From NCBI GenBank assembly GCA_046154545.1, contig JBJXGC010000039.1:1-18150 (forward strand): a DNA stretch of 18,150 bases. Direction: 5' to 3'. The notes under the pieces were generated by a model. It saw only the letters and a list, made by a program, of their open reading frames with translations, made no database searches and was not told the origin of the DNA. The position numbers and the translations under genes were made by a program. The number at the start of each line of letters is the position of its first letter. Positions within the stretch are counted from its first letter, which is position 1. This DNA is from JBJXGC01 sp046154545. GTDB taxonomy: Bacteria; Chloroflexota; Dehalococcoidia; Tepidiformales; Tepidiformaceae. This document shows positions 7,259 to 14,577 of this stretch, in pieces.

Positions 7259-7719
7259 GACGGACGCCCGGCAGCGGGGGCCACTCCCGGGGTCTCAGCG
7301 GCCAGGACGAACTGGGGGAGGACGAACCCTCCACCTGGCGACTCGACCCGTTCGAACGTCACCGAGACACGCTGGCCGATGCGGACGGAGCGGCCGGCGG
7401 CCCCGGGGAAGTTGGTAGTGAGCAGGAGCAGCGGCTGTTCGTCGAGCTCGACGAGGGCCGTGACGTAGGGGACGCTCGCTTCGAATCCGGCGACGCTCTT
7501 CTGGTGGGTGACGGTGAAGCTCCAGACGGTGCCGAGACCGCTGACCGGTTCGAAGGCGAGTTCGTCCGAAAGGCAGCGGTCGCAGGCGAGGCGGGGCGGG
7601 TGGTTGAAGGAGCGGCAGTCGGTGCAGCGCTGGATGGCGAGGACGCCCTCGTTGGCCGCATCCCAAAACGGGCGGGTGAGGTCAGTGACCAGTGGCGTGG
7701 CGCGGTCGGGGCCGGTCAC
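7255..7719 (-). CDS. DUF35 OB-fold protein with zinc ribbon, copy 2
   Basis: 154 residues. The N-terminal helix LTRPFWDAANEGVLAIQRC leads into a zinc ribbon with C32-x2-C35 and C46-x2-C49. The OB-fold follows, with TVWSFTVTHQKSVAGF, PYVTALVELDEQPLLL and an IGQRVSVTFE strand. It differs enough from copy 1 (for example THQKSV instead of RIWQPYF) to be an old paralogue rather than a recent duplication. The GTG start overlaps the CoA-transferase stop as GTGA, and its own stop overlaps the start of thiolase-fold copy 2 as ATGA, so the three genes are translated as one unit. It probably binds thiolase-fold copy 2 and the acyl-CoA. Confidence 0.87.
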   Translation of the reverse strand: MTGPDRATPLVTDLTRPFWDAANEGVLAIQRCTDCRSFNHPPRLACDRCLSDELAFEPVSGLGTVWSFTVTHQKSVAGFEASVPYVTALVELDEQPLLLLTTNFPGAAGRSVRIGQRVSVTFERVESPGGGFVLPQFVLAAETPGVAPAAGRPS

Positions 7720-8906
7720 CCGGCTACCCCGGCCGCGCGCAGGTCCGCTATCTGTCCCTCGCTGAACCCGAGCTCCCGGAGCACCTCGTCCGTGTGCGCA
7801 CCGAGGCCGGGCGGCGGGAGGCGGACGCCCACCGGGTCCTCGCTGAACCGCCAGGGCGGGCGCATAACCGGTAGTGGCCCGTTCGCCCCCGCGACCTCGG
7901 TGAGGATGTCGAGATGCCGCACCTGCGGGTCGTCGAAGAGGTGCGGATAGTCGTTGACGCGGTAGGCGTTGGCCCCGTGGCGGGCGAAGATGCCGATCGC
8001 CTCCTCGACGGTGAAGGTGGCGAGGCCGCGCTCCCAGAGAGGCCGGGTGATGTGGCTGAAGCGCGAGGTCGAGCCGCCTTCCGTGCGGAGCAGGCGCTGT
8101 TCCTCATCGTCCAGGCAATCGAGACCGAGGTCGGCGAAGAGGGCCTGCCACTGGGCGTCTGACATGCGGCCGACGACGACGGTGAGGGCGCCGTCGCTGG
8201 CCTGATAGCCGTAGTCGGGCGGTTTCACGTAGCTATCGGTGTGGAAGCCGAACCAGTCATCGGGGTTGCTGAGGGCCGCCCAGAGCGTAGCCCGGGTGAC
8301 GAGGAGCGAACCGAAGAGCGAGACTTCGACGCGCTGGCCCTCGCCATCCTGGAGGCGGCGGTAGAGCGCGGCGAGAACTCCCTGGGCGGCGTAGATGCCG
8401 GCGTAGGTGCTGGCGGCGTCCGTCCCGAGCCGGACCGGGGGGTCGGAGAGCGAGCCGAGCGAGGTCGTGGCCTCGGCCGCCAGCTGGGCAGGGAGCTCAC
8501 CGCCCGGGAGGTCCGCGAGTGGCCCCTTCGCCCCCCATCCACTGATGCGGCAATGGACCAGGCGGCCGTGGCCGGCGGCGAGACCGGGCACATCCAGCCC
8601 GAGTTCGCGCGTGAAGTCCGCGTCCTCGATGAGGGCGTCGGCGCCGGCGATGAGCTGCCCGAGGATGCCGCGGCCCGCTTCCGACCCGAGGTCGATGCGG
8701 AGGGCGCGCTTGTTGCGATTGAGCGCCACGAAGGTGCCACTTTCGCCGGTCGGGAAGAACGGGGGCATCCCCCGGGCGATGTCGCCGGCGCCGGTCTCGA
8801 CCTTGATGACATCGGCGCCGCCATCGCCCAGGTGCATGCCGGCGACCGCGGCCGGGATGCCCTGGCCGAGTTCGACCACGCGATAGCCCTGGAGGGGGCC
8901 GCTCAT
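7716..8906 (-). CDS. CaiB/BaiF (family III) CoA-transferase
   Basis: 396 residues from the chosen ATG, the usual length for the family. It transfers CoA between an acyl-CoA donor and a carboxylic acid, and probably activates the pathway substrate at the head of the block. Family segments: VVELGQGIPAAVAGMHLGD (10-28), GADVIKVE (30-37), LNRNKRALRIDL (62-73), ISGWGAKGP (121-129), GVLAALYRRLQDGEGQRVEVSL (176-197) and the C-terminal GLGAHTDEVLRELGF. The residue aligning with the catalytic Asp of formyl-CoA transferase appears to be Ser166, with an Asp163 three residues earlier, so the active-site assignment is uncertain. Upstream codons to 9050 are open, but the family homology starts at SGPLQGYRVVEL, so 8906 was preferred. 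The ribosome site is weak. Confidence 0.88.
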   Translation of the reverse strand: MSGPLQGYRVVELGQGIPAAVAGMHLGDGGADVIKVETGAGDIARGMPPFFPTGESGTFVALNRNKRALRIDLGSEAGRGILGQLIAGADALIEDADFTRELGLDVPGLAAGHGRLVHCRISGWGAKGPLADLPGGELPAQLAAEATTSLGSLSDPPVRLGTDAASTYAGIYAAQGVLAALYRRLQDGEGQRVEVSLFGSLLVTRATLWAALSNPDDWFGFHTDSYVKPPDYGYQASDGALTVVVGRMSDAQWQALFADLGLDCLDDEEQRLLRTEGGSTSRFSHITRPLWERGLATFTVEEAIGIFARHGANAYRVNDYPHLFDDPQVRHLDILTEVAGANGPLPVMRPPWRFSEDPVGVRLPPPGLGAHTDEVLRELGFSEGQIADLRAAGVAG

Positions 8907-9244
8907 GGGTAGGAATCCCGGTGCGCCGCCATGCACGAGGCAGCCGCGAGCGGTCCGAGCGAGGAGCGGCGCCGAACCACGGGGGCGAGGGGCTCGCGCA
9001 TCTGAACCTCCGGGAGCGAATCTTACGCCAGCGGGCCGCTGAGGTGGCACTCCGGACGCAAAGAAAACCCCCTCCTTGGGGACGGGCCTTCTCGAAGTCC
9101 GGTTCGGGGCTGCGGCCCAACACTGCCATGCGGAGCAGCAGCACTCCGGGCACGAGCTGTCCGTTTACCCTGACTGGATGGACGGCGGCATGCTCACCTT
9201 GCTGGTGGCAGCCGAGACGGAATGCCTGCTCGGCCGGGAGCCCA
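8907..9244. other. 338-base intergenic region upstream of the CoA-transferase/DUF35/thiolase block
   Basis: I see no gene here with family-like protein sequence. On the minus strand a TAAGAT hexamer at 9020-9025 could be a -10 element for the leftward block, though no -35 is obvious. A short terminator-like hairpin lies at 9060-9081. The gap separates the amidohydrolase-like gene from the block and probably holds its promoter. Confidence 0.45.
9060..9081 (-). terminator. Weak intrinsic terminator after the amidohydrolase-like gene
   Basis: On the minus strand CCCC and GGGG pair around the loop AAGGA and are followed by GTTTTCTTT. The 4-bp stem is short, but the T-rich tail is unusual for this GC-rich sequence. 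It lies about 165 bases past the stop of the gene ending at 9245. Confidence 0.35.
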
Positions 9245-10126
9245 TTAGCCGAGCATATCCTCCAGCCCGTAGACCCTGGCCGCATTCCCCGAGAGGAACG
9301 GCTGCCAGGTCTCGTCCCGCAGCGGGAGATCGTCGAGTTCGGAGAAGATCCGTTCGTAGGAAAGCGTTGGGAAATAGCCGGTGAACATCACCTTCTCCCT
9401 GCCCCGCGTGTTCGCGAACTCGAGGACATCCCGGGGGTAGTACTTCGGGGCGAAGGCCGAGGTGCAGTAGTAGAGATTCGGCCATTTCAGCATCAGCTTG
9501 CAGCAAAGCGCCGTCCAGGGCTCGCCGCCGTGCCGCATCACGATCTTCAGCTCGGGGAAGAACCAGGCTATCTCGTCGAGGAGGCCCGGGTGCTGTCCTT
9601 TGTACGGCACCCGCGGACCGGGTACGCCGACGAACACATTGATCGGGACCCCGAGCTCGACGCACTTCGCGTAGATGGGGTACCACTTCTTGTCGTCCAA
9701 AGGCACCTGGGGGTTAATGAAGCTCGCCGCAACCGTGCAGGACTTCACGTTCTGATGGAGCTTCACCGTCGCTTCCAGCGCCCGGACGGCGTCCATCCCG
9801 TGGTTGGGGTCCACGCTGACATCGCCGATGAATCGCCTCGGGTAGCGGTCGAACAGCTCCAGCGCGCCCTTGGGATCGGCCGGATTGACCGAAACCTGGG
9901 CGATGGCGACGTTGTGCCGGTCCATGAGTGCAACGACTTGCGCGGGGTCGCGGGCGACCTCGTAATCGCCCTGGCCCTTGAACATGTAGCCGATCGGGCT
10001 GGTGCCCTCGCCTTCCCCTGGCGCTCGCCGGGCGAGGGTGCCGACGCCCGGGGTGACGGCGTTGGTCCGGCTGGTGGGGAGCATCATCATCAGGTCGATT
10101 GCGGGTATCTCTATCGGTCGTGTCAA
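9245..10126 (-). CDS. Amidohydrolase-2 (ACMSD-like) family protein lacking metal-binding residues
   Basis: 293 residues with the TIM-barrel pattern of the amidohydrolase-2 family: IPAIDLMMM at the first strand (7-15), FIGDVSVDPNHG (99-110), VMRHGGEPWTAL (196-207), WPNLYYCTSAF (215-225), GREKVMFTGYFP (242-253) and LSGNAARVYGL (278-288). Relatives are decarboxylases or hydrolases of the ACMSD type. The metal-binding HxH after strand 1 is replaced by M13-x-M15, and the usual GSD-aromatic-P motif with catalytic Asp reads TGYFP (249-253). His199 is kept. A standard metal-dependent reaction is therefore doubtful, and it may be a non-metal or binding-only paralogue. The TTG start at 10126 is supported by AAGGAG 6 bases upstream (10133-10138). 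It is preceded by 184 non-coding bases and followed by 338. Confidence 0.82.
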   Translation of the reverse strand: MTRPIEIPAIDLMMMLPTSRTNAVTPGVGTLARRAPGEGEGTSPIGYMFKGQGDYEVARDPAQVVALMDRHNVAIAQVSVNPADPKGALELFDRYPRRFIGDVSVDPNHGMDAVRALEATVKLHQNVKSCTVAASFINPQVPLDDKKWYPIYAKCVELGVPINVFVGVPGPRVPYKGQHPGLLDEIAWFFPELKIVMRHGGEPWTALCCKLMLKWPNLYYCTSAFAPKYYPRDVLEFANTRGREKVMFTGYFPTLSYERIFSELDDLPLRDETWQPFLSGNAARVYGLEDMLG

Positions 10127-10310
10127 CGCGAACTCCTTGGCGTCGGGTATGGCGGAGAGTTTATGCGATTCGGGCGTTGCGCCGGGCGGTAGGGGTGGGT
10201 GCAGAGCCCTGCGGTGGCGACATCGATGAGACGCAAAGGATCAAAAGGGACAAAGGGCGATAGGAGGATTCAGCCCGGGCCAGCGGGTTGTTGCGGCCGC
10301 AGCCCGAAGG
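10127..10310. other. 184-base intergenic region between carboxylase and amidohydrolase-like genes
   Basis: It contains the ribosome site AAGGAG of the downstream gene (10133-10138, minus strand) and a minus-strand TAAACT at 10158-10163 that could be a -10 element. On the plus strand AAAGG occurs three times at 8-9 base spacing (10235-10256); on the transcribed strand this is a pyrimidine-rich stretch downstream of the carboxylase stop. No gene is seen. Confidence 0.4.
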
Positions 10311-10319
10311 CTACGGCCG
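10294..10319 (-). terminator. Stable hairpin over the carboxylase stop codon, without T tract
   Basis: CGGCCG (10294-10299) pairs with CGGCCG (10314-10319) and AGCC (10301-10304) with GGCT (10309-10312). This gives 10 base pairs with one C-A mismatch and the loop CGAA. It includes the TAG stop (10311-10313) of the carboxylase gene. No T run follows on the minus strand, so it may protect the 3' end or act with Rho rather than terminate by itself. Confidence 0.4.
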
Positions 10320-11912
10320 GACGGCCCGCTTGGGGCGCTTTGCGAGTTCCTGCAGCATCGGTTGGGCGAGCTTCACGAAGGTGCAGGCAAGGCGGCGCGT
10401 ATCGCGCGGGTCGATCAGGTCGATGACATCGAAGTGGTGTGCGGCCTTCATCGGCGAGCGCAGGCGCAGCAACCGCTCTTCGATCATCTCCCGGTGCGCC
10501 TCAGGATCCTCGGCAGCCTCGATCTCCCGCCGATACGCAGCGGCCACGCCTCCTTCGATCGGGATGCCACCCCACTCGCCCGCGGGCCAGCCGAAGCGGA
10601 GGTTGAGCCCGTCCGGGTGACCGAGGCTATTCGGGGCGTCGGCGGCAACGCCGTACGACTTGCGGACGTTGAACTCGACCTTCGGTACCTGCGCCTCTGC
10701 GCTCGCGATCAACGCCCGGACGCCACGCCGCATGGTGGCCTTACGCTCCGCCCACGACCCGAGCATGAACCCGGGCATGTCCAGGAAGATGACCACCGGC
10801 AGGTTGAAGGCGTCGCAGAGATCGACGAAATGGGCGTACTTGTCTGCCGCATCGCCATCCATCGCACCTGCTATCACGAGGGGGTCGCTCCCCATGACGC
10901 CAACGCTGTAGCCATCAAGCCGGGCGAAGCCGGTAATCAGCGAGCCGCCCCAATGGCGCCGCATCTCAAAGAAGTCGCCGTTATCGACGACCAGCCGGAT
11001 GAGCTTGCGCGGGTCATACGCGCGCTTCCGGTTGGTCGGGATGATGGTCAGCAGTTCCTCAACCCGCCGATTGGGGTCGTCCCCGGTTTCGACGCGAGGG
11101 GCGACCTCGTTGGTTGTGTTGGGCAGGAAGGAAAGGAACGCCTTGATCTGCGCGAACGCGTCGTCTTCGTCCTCTGCCTCATTGTCCACCTGGCCGCTGT
11201 CGTGGACGTGCATCTTTGCGCCGCCAAGATCGTCCTTGCTGATCTCCTCGCCAATGGCCCGCTTCACGACCGGCGGTCCGGAGGGGAAGATCTGTGACTG
11301 GCCCTTCACCATCACCGTGAAATGGGACATCAGGGCATAGGCGGCGGGAGCGCCGGCGACGGAGCCCATGATCCCGGCGGCGACCGGGACGCGCGCGAGC
11401 AGCCGCGCGTGCCGGTACCACTGCGCGCCGCCCGGAAGCCCCATATGGCCCTCGGCCTCGTCGGACTTGGAGCTGTGGCCGACGCCCTCGATCAGCTGGA
11501 TGTAGGGGATGCCGTACTGCAGCGCCAGCGGTTGCGTGAATTGCGAAGCGCCCTTGTGGACGTTGTGCGGGCTCCCGCCGGAGATGGTGAAGTCGTCCCC
11601 ACCGATCGCCACGGGACGGCCGTTCACATTCGCCAGGCCCATCACGTAGGCGCCCGGTGTGAAGCCGGTGAGATTCCCTTCGCCGTCGTACTCGGCGGCA
11701 CCCACCAGCGGGCCAGCTTCGATGAAACTGCCTGTGTCCACGAACTTTTCGATACGCTCGCGGATGGTGTAGCGCCCGCCATCATGCTGACGTTTGACGC
11801 GCTCGGGTCCGCCCATTTCGGCGGCGAGTCCCTTGATGTACTCGATCTCCTCAACGGCAACGTCAAACGGCATCCCGGGCTTCCAGCTCTCGCGTTTTGG
11901 GTCGATTGGCAT
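10311..11912 (-). CDS. Acyl-CoA carboxylase carboxyltransferase (beta) subunit
   Basis: 533 residues, normal for propionyl-/methylcrotonyl-CoA carboxylase beta subunits or the methylmalonyl-CoA decarboxylase alpha subunit. It carries two crotonase-type halves. The N-terminal half has an ERIEKFVDTGSF entry helix, VAIGGDDFTISGGS and an IEGVGHSSKS loop. The C-terminal half has DPRKLIRLVVDNGDFFE, SDPLVIAGAMDGDAADKYAHFVDLC, LDMPGFMLGSW and PKVEFNVRKSYG. It transfers a carboxyl group from carboxybiotin to an acyl-CoA. No biotin carboxylase or biotin carrier gene is nearby, so those subunits must come from elsewhere. The ATG at 11912 has GAGGAG 6 bases upstream (11919-11924). The frame is open further upstream, but that part lacks homology. 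The gene is divergent from the fused CoA-transferase. The acyl substrate cannot be deduced. Confidence 0.9.
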   Translation of the reverse strand: MPIDPKRESWKPGMPFDVAVEEIEYIKGLAAEMGGPERVKRQHDGGRYTIRERIEKFVDTGSFIEAGPLVGAAEYDGEGNLTGFTPGAYVMGLANVNGRPVAIGGDDFTISGGSPHNVHKGASQFTQPLALQYGIPYIQLIEGVGHSSKSDEAEGHMGLPGGAQWYRHARLLARVPVAAGIMGSVAGAPAAYALMSHFTVMVKGQSQIFPSGPPVVKRAIGEEISKDDLGGAKMHVHDSGQVDNEAEDEDDAFAQIKAFLSFLPNTTNEVAPRVETGDDPNRRVEELLTIIPTNRKRAYDPRKLIRLVVDNGDFFEMRRHWGGSLITGFARLDGYSVGVMGSDPLVIAGAMDGDAADKYAHFVDLCDAFNLPVVIFLDMPGFMLGSWAERKATMRRGVRALIASAEAQVPKVEFNVRKSYGVAADAPNSLGHPDGLNLRFGWPAGEWGGIPIEGGVAAAYRREIEAAEDPEAHREMIEERLLRLRSPMKAAHHFDVIDLIDPRDTRRLACTFVKLAQPMLQELAKRPKRAVRP

Positions 11913-11952
11913 CTGGCGCTCCTCGGCAGGCCGGAATGGCTGAACGCGCCCA

Positions 11953-11958
11953 AGTCTA
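11953..11958 (-). promoter_or_regulatory. Possible -10 box (TAGACT) for the carboxylase gene
   Basis: Minus-strand TAGACT lies 40 bases before the ATG at 11912, in the context gcgTAGACTtgggcgcg. This resembles the context at 16444 before the second crotonase (gccTAGACTcggccgcg). No good -35 element was found. Confidence 0.35.
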
Positions 11959-12048
11959 CGCGAAGCACGGCCGCGCGCTCGGGGCGGGTGTACCCGGAGA
12001 GGGTTCGAGGCGAATGTGCAGCAGTGGGCGACAGCCCCATCGCCCGCG

Positions 12049-12054
12049 TAGTAT
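12049..12054 (+). promoter_or_regulatory. Possible -10 box (TAGTAT) for the fused CoA-transferase
   Basis: TAGTAT lies 21 bases before the ATG at 12076 in the 163-base divergent spacer. A perfect 5-bp inverted repeat, CGGAC-GGA-GTCCG (12059-12071), follows it at the likely transcription start and overlaps the GGAG ribosome site (12064-12067). Confidence 0.35.
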
Positions 12055-12058
12055 GGCC

Positions 12059-12071
12059 CGGACGGAGTCCG
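12059..12071 (+). repeat. Inverted repeat CGGAC-GGA-GTCCG in the fused CoA-transferase leader
   Basis: Five-base arms with a 3-base centre, containing the ribosome site. A related 16-base segment (14 of 16 identical over 12056-12071 versus 753-768) lies in the monooxygenase leader, also downstream of a TAnnnT box. It could be an operator or a hairpin masking the ribosome site; chance is possible in GC-rich DNA. Confidence 0.3.
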
Positions 12072-12075
12072 ATCT

Positions 12076-14496
12076 ATGGCTGGACCGCTTGCTGGGTTAC
12101 GGGTGCTGGACATCGCCGAGGGGATCGCAGCCCCTTTCTGCGCCAAGCTGCTTGGTGACCTCGGCGCCGACGTCGTCAAAGTGGAGTCCCCTGGCCGCGG
12201 GGACGTCACCCGGTCGTTGGGCCCATTCCCCGGCGCCCGCCCTGATCCCGAGCAGAGCGCAGCCTTCTTCTACTTCAACACCAGCAAACGGGGGGTGACC
12301 CTCGACCTCTCACGCGCGGACGGCCTCGCTCAGCTCGGACGCCTCGTCCTTACCTACGATGTCGTGATCGCCAGCGAGACCGAGGGCCAGCTCGCGGGAC
12401 GGGGACTGGGCTTCGAGCAACTGCGTAGATGGAACGACCGCGTCATCCTCACAACGGTCACGGGCTTCGGGTCGGAAGGGCCTCGCGCTGGTTACGAATG
12501 GTCTCACCTGATCGCCTGCGCGGTCGGCGGCTGGGCCCGGACCTGCGGGCTGCCCGACCGCGAGCCGCTTCAGGCCGGCGGCGCAATCACCGAAACCTTG
12601 ACCGGGGCGTTTGCCGCGGCCGCCACGCTGCTGGCCGTCCTGGGGAGGGGCGTCCACGGTCACGGTGAACACGTCGATGTGAGCGGCCAGCAGGCGACCC
12701 TTGCCGGGGCGCTGTTTCCTTCGCTCCGGTACGAATACTCGGGCGAGATCCCCGCCCGGGATTCGAGCTACGGGCCAGGCCCGTCGTTCATCCTCCCGGC
12801 GCGCCAGGGCTATGCCGGCGTCAACGTGCTCACGGGACCGCAATGGTCGATGCTCTGCGAGTTCCTCGGCAGGCCCGATATCGCGACCAATCCCCGCTAT
12901 GCCGGGCGTGGGCGGATGCTCTTCGCTGACGAGATCCGCGAAGCGTTCGAGGACGCGGTACGCGACCGGACCGCGGAGGATCTCTTTCACGAGGGCGAGG
13001 CGTGGCGAGTGCCCTTCGGACTGGTGCCAAACATGGCCGGGATCGTGGAGCTCACGCCGCACCGGGAACGCGGGTTCATCGTGGACCTCGCTCACCCGCT
13101 CGCCGGCACCGTCTCCGTCCCGGGCGTGCCGTTCAAGTCCACCGCGACGGATTCGCGGCCGTATCGACCGCCCCTCCTGGGCGAACACAATGACGAGGTG
13201 TTCGCGGCGCTCACCGACGTTGAAAGCCCGACGGTTGCCCAGACGGACGATCGGGCGGATGGGCACGTGCCTTCGCCGCTCGAAGGGCTGACCATCATCG
13301 ACCTCACGATGTTCTTTTCTGGCCCGCTTGCGACCCAGCTCGCGGGGGACGCGGGTGCGAATGTCATCAAGGTCGAATCGGTCCAACGGATCGACGGCTG
13401 GCGGGGGGCGGCGGTCACCAACATCGAACGGCCCTGGGAGCGCGTGCCCAACTTCAACTGGGTGAATAGAAGCAAGCGCGGCATCACGCTCAACCTCGCG
13501 GACTCCCGTGGCGCGGGCCTTCTCAAACGTCTTGTAGCCGGGGCGGATGTCCTGATCGAGAACTACACGCCGCGGGTGATGGGGAACTTCGGCCTCGAAT
13601 ATGAGGCGCTTCGCGAGGTCAACCCGCGGCTGATTATGATCTCGATGCCGGGGTTTGGCGGCGATACGTCCTGGCGCGACTACGTCGCGTTCGGGATGTC
13701 GACGGAGCAGATGTCAGGCATAAGCCATCTCACCGGGTACGCGGGTGGCCCCCCGATCTTCACGGGCATGAACGGCGGAGACCCATTTGTCGGGGTAATC
13801 GCGGCAACCGCGCTCTTCGCCGCTCTCCATCACCGTGAGCGGACGGGCGAGGGCCAGCACATCGACTTGAGCCAGGTCGAGGCCTGCACGCTCTTCGTCG
13901 GTGACGCCGTAACCGGTTGGACGCTCGCGGGAGTTGACCCGGGACGGACGGGGAACGCCCACGCGGCCTGGGCCCCGCACGGCATCTACCCGTGCCGCGA
14001 CGACGGCTGGATCGCGATTGCGTGCCAGACCGGCGAACAGTGGACAACGCTTTCCCGGTTGATCGGACGACCGGAGTGGGGGCTCGACGGCAACGCACTC
14101 GCCACGGCCGCGGGGCGGCTGGGGGTGCGCGACGAAATTGACGCCGCCGTAGCGGCGTGGACCCGTCCGCAGCATCATCTCGAACTCATGGATAAGCTGC
14201 AGTCGCTTGGTGTGCCCGCTGGCGCCGTCATGTCCGGCCCCGAACTGCTGGACGACCCCCAGCTCGCCGCCCGCGAAGGCTTTATCGCGCAGGACCGGCC
14301 GGACGTCGGCGTGAAACACTACCCGGCTCAGCCGTACCGCTTCCGATTCGCTACCTCTCCGCCGGAGCGGCGTGCGCCGCTCCTCGGGGAGCACACAGCG
14401 GAAGTGCTGAGTGAGCGCCTGGGCCTCGGACACGAGTTGCTCGCGGAGCTGGAGCGCGATGACGTTATCGGCACGGTGCCGCTGGCCGCCCGATAA
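12076..14496 (+). CDS. Double-length fused CaiB/BaiF CoA-transferase
   Basis: 806 residues made of two complete family III CoA-transferase units in one chain. Unit 1 (about 1-378) has LRVLDIAEGIAAPFCAKLLGD, GADVVKVESPGRGD and NTSKRGVTLDL. It ends with a PPLLGEHNDEVF tail, followed by a linker rich in D, T and P. Unit 2 starts near P401 with LTIIDLTMFFSGPLATQLAGD, GANVIKVES, NRSKRGITLNL and LIENYTPRVM, and ends with APLLGEHTAEVL. The catalytic Asp pattern is intact in unit 2 (D569 in GGDPFVGV with FAALHHR downstream). In unit 1 the corresponding place is Glu173 (ITETLTG), so one half may be inactive or altered. Family III enzymes work as interlocked dimers, so the fusion may form an intramolecular pseudo-dimer. 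The ATG at 12076 has GGAG 8 bases upstream. The gene is convergent with the crotonase ending at 14577. Confidence 0.9.
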   Translation: MAGPLAGLRVLDIAEGIAAPFCAKLLGDLGADVVKVESPGRGDVTRSLGPFPGARPDPEQSAAFFYFNTSKRGVTLDLSRADGLAQLGRLVLTYDVVIASETEGQLAGRGLGFEQLRRWNDRVILTTVTGFGSEGPRAGYEWSHLIACAVGGWARTCGLPDREPLQAGGAITETLTGAFAAAATLLAVLGRGVHGHGEHVDVSGQQATLAGALFPSLRYEYSGEIPARDSSYGPGPSFILPARQGYAGVNVLTGPQWSMLCEFLGRPDIATNPRYAGRGRMLFADEIREAFEDAVRDRTAEDLFHEGEAWRVPFGLVPNMAGIVELTPHRERGFIVDLAHPLAGTVSVPGVPFKSTATDSRPYRPPLLGEHNDEVFAALTDVESPTVAQTDDRADGHVPSPLEGLTIIDLTMFFSGPLATQLAGDAGANVIKVESVQRIDGWRGAAVTNIERPWERVPNFNWVNRSKRGITLNLADSRGAGLLKRLVAGADVLIENYTPRVMGNFGLEYEALREVNPRLIMISMPGFGGDTSWRDYVAFGMSTEQMSGISHLTGYAGGPPIFTGMNGGDPFVGVIAATALFAALHHRERTGEGQHIDLSQVEACTLFVGDAVTGWTLAGVDPGRTGNAHAAWAPHGIYPCRDDGWIAIACQTGEQWTTLSRLIGRPEWGLDGNALATAAGRLGVRDEIDAAVAAWTRPQHHLELMDKLQSLGVPAGAVMSGPELLDDPQLAAREGFIAQDRPDVGVKHYPAQPYRFRFATSPPERRAPLLGEHTAEVLSERLGLGHELLAELERDDVIGTVPLAAR

Positions 14497-14536
14497 GAAG
14501 GCTCAGGCCAGGGGGCCGGCAGCCTGCCCACCGGGG

Positions 14537-14577
14537 CCTCGCGTCGCGAGGGGCGTCCCCCAACCGGCTGACCGGTT
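14537..14577. terminator. Two hairpins between convergent genes
   Basis: CCTCGC-GTC-GCGAGG (14537-14551) and AACCGG-CTGA-CCGGTT (14562-14577) lie in the 80-base gap between the fused CoA-transferase stop and the crotonase stop. The second touches the crotonase TAA. Neither has a real T tract, but their place between two converging genes suggests bidirectional termination or end protection. Confidence 0.4.

Noticed and set aside
8921..10192. A 423-codon plus-strand open frame
   Set aside because: It is antisense to the amidohydrolase-like gene and shows no family features, and its first part covers only intergenic sequence.
10235..10256. Three AAAGG units at 8-9 base spacing
   Set aside because: The units are too short and too few to call a repeat array; they are mentioned only as a purine-rich stretch.
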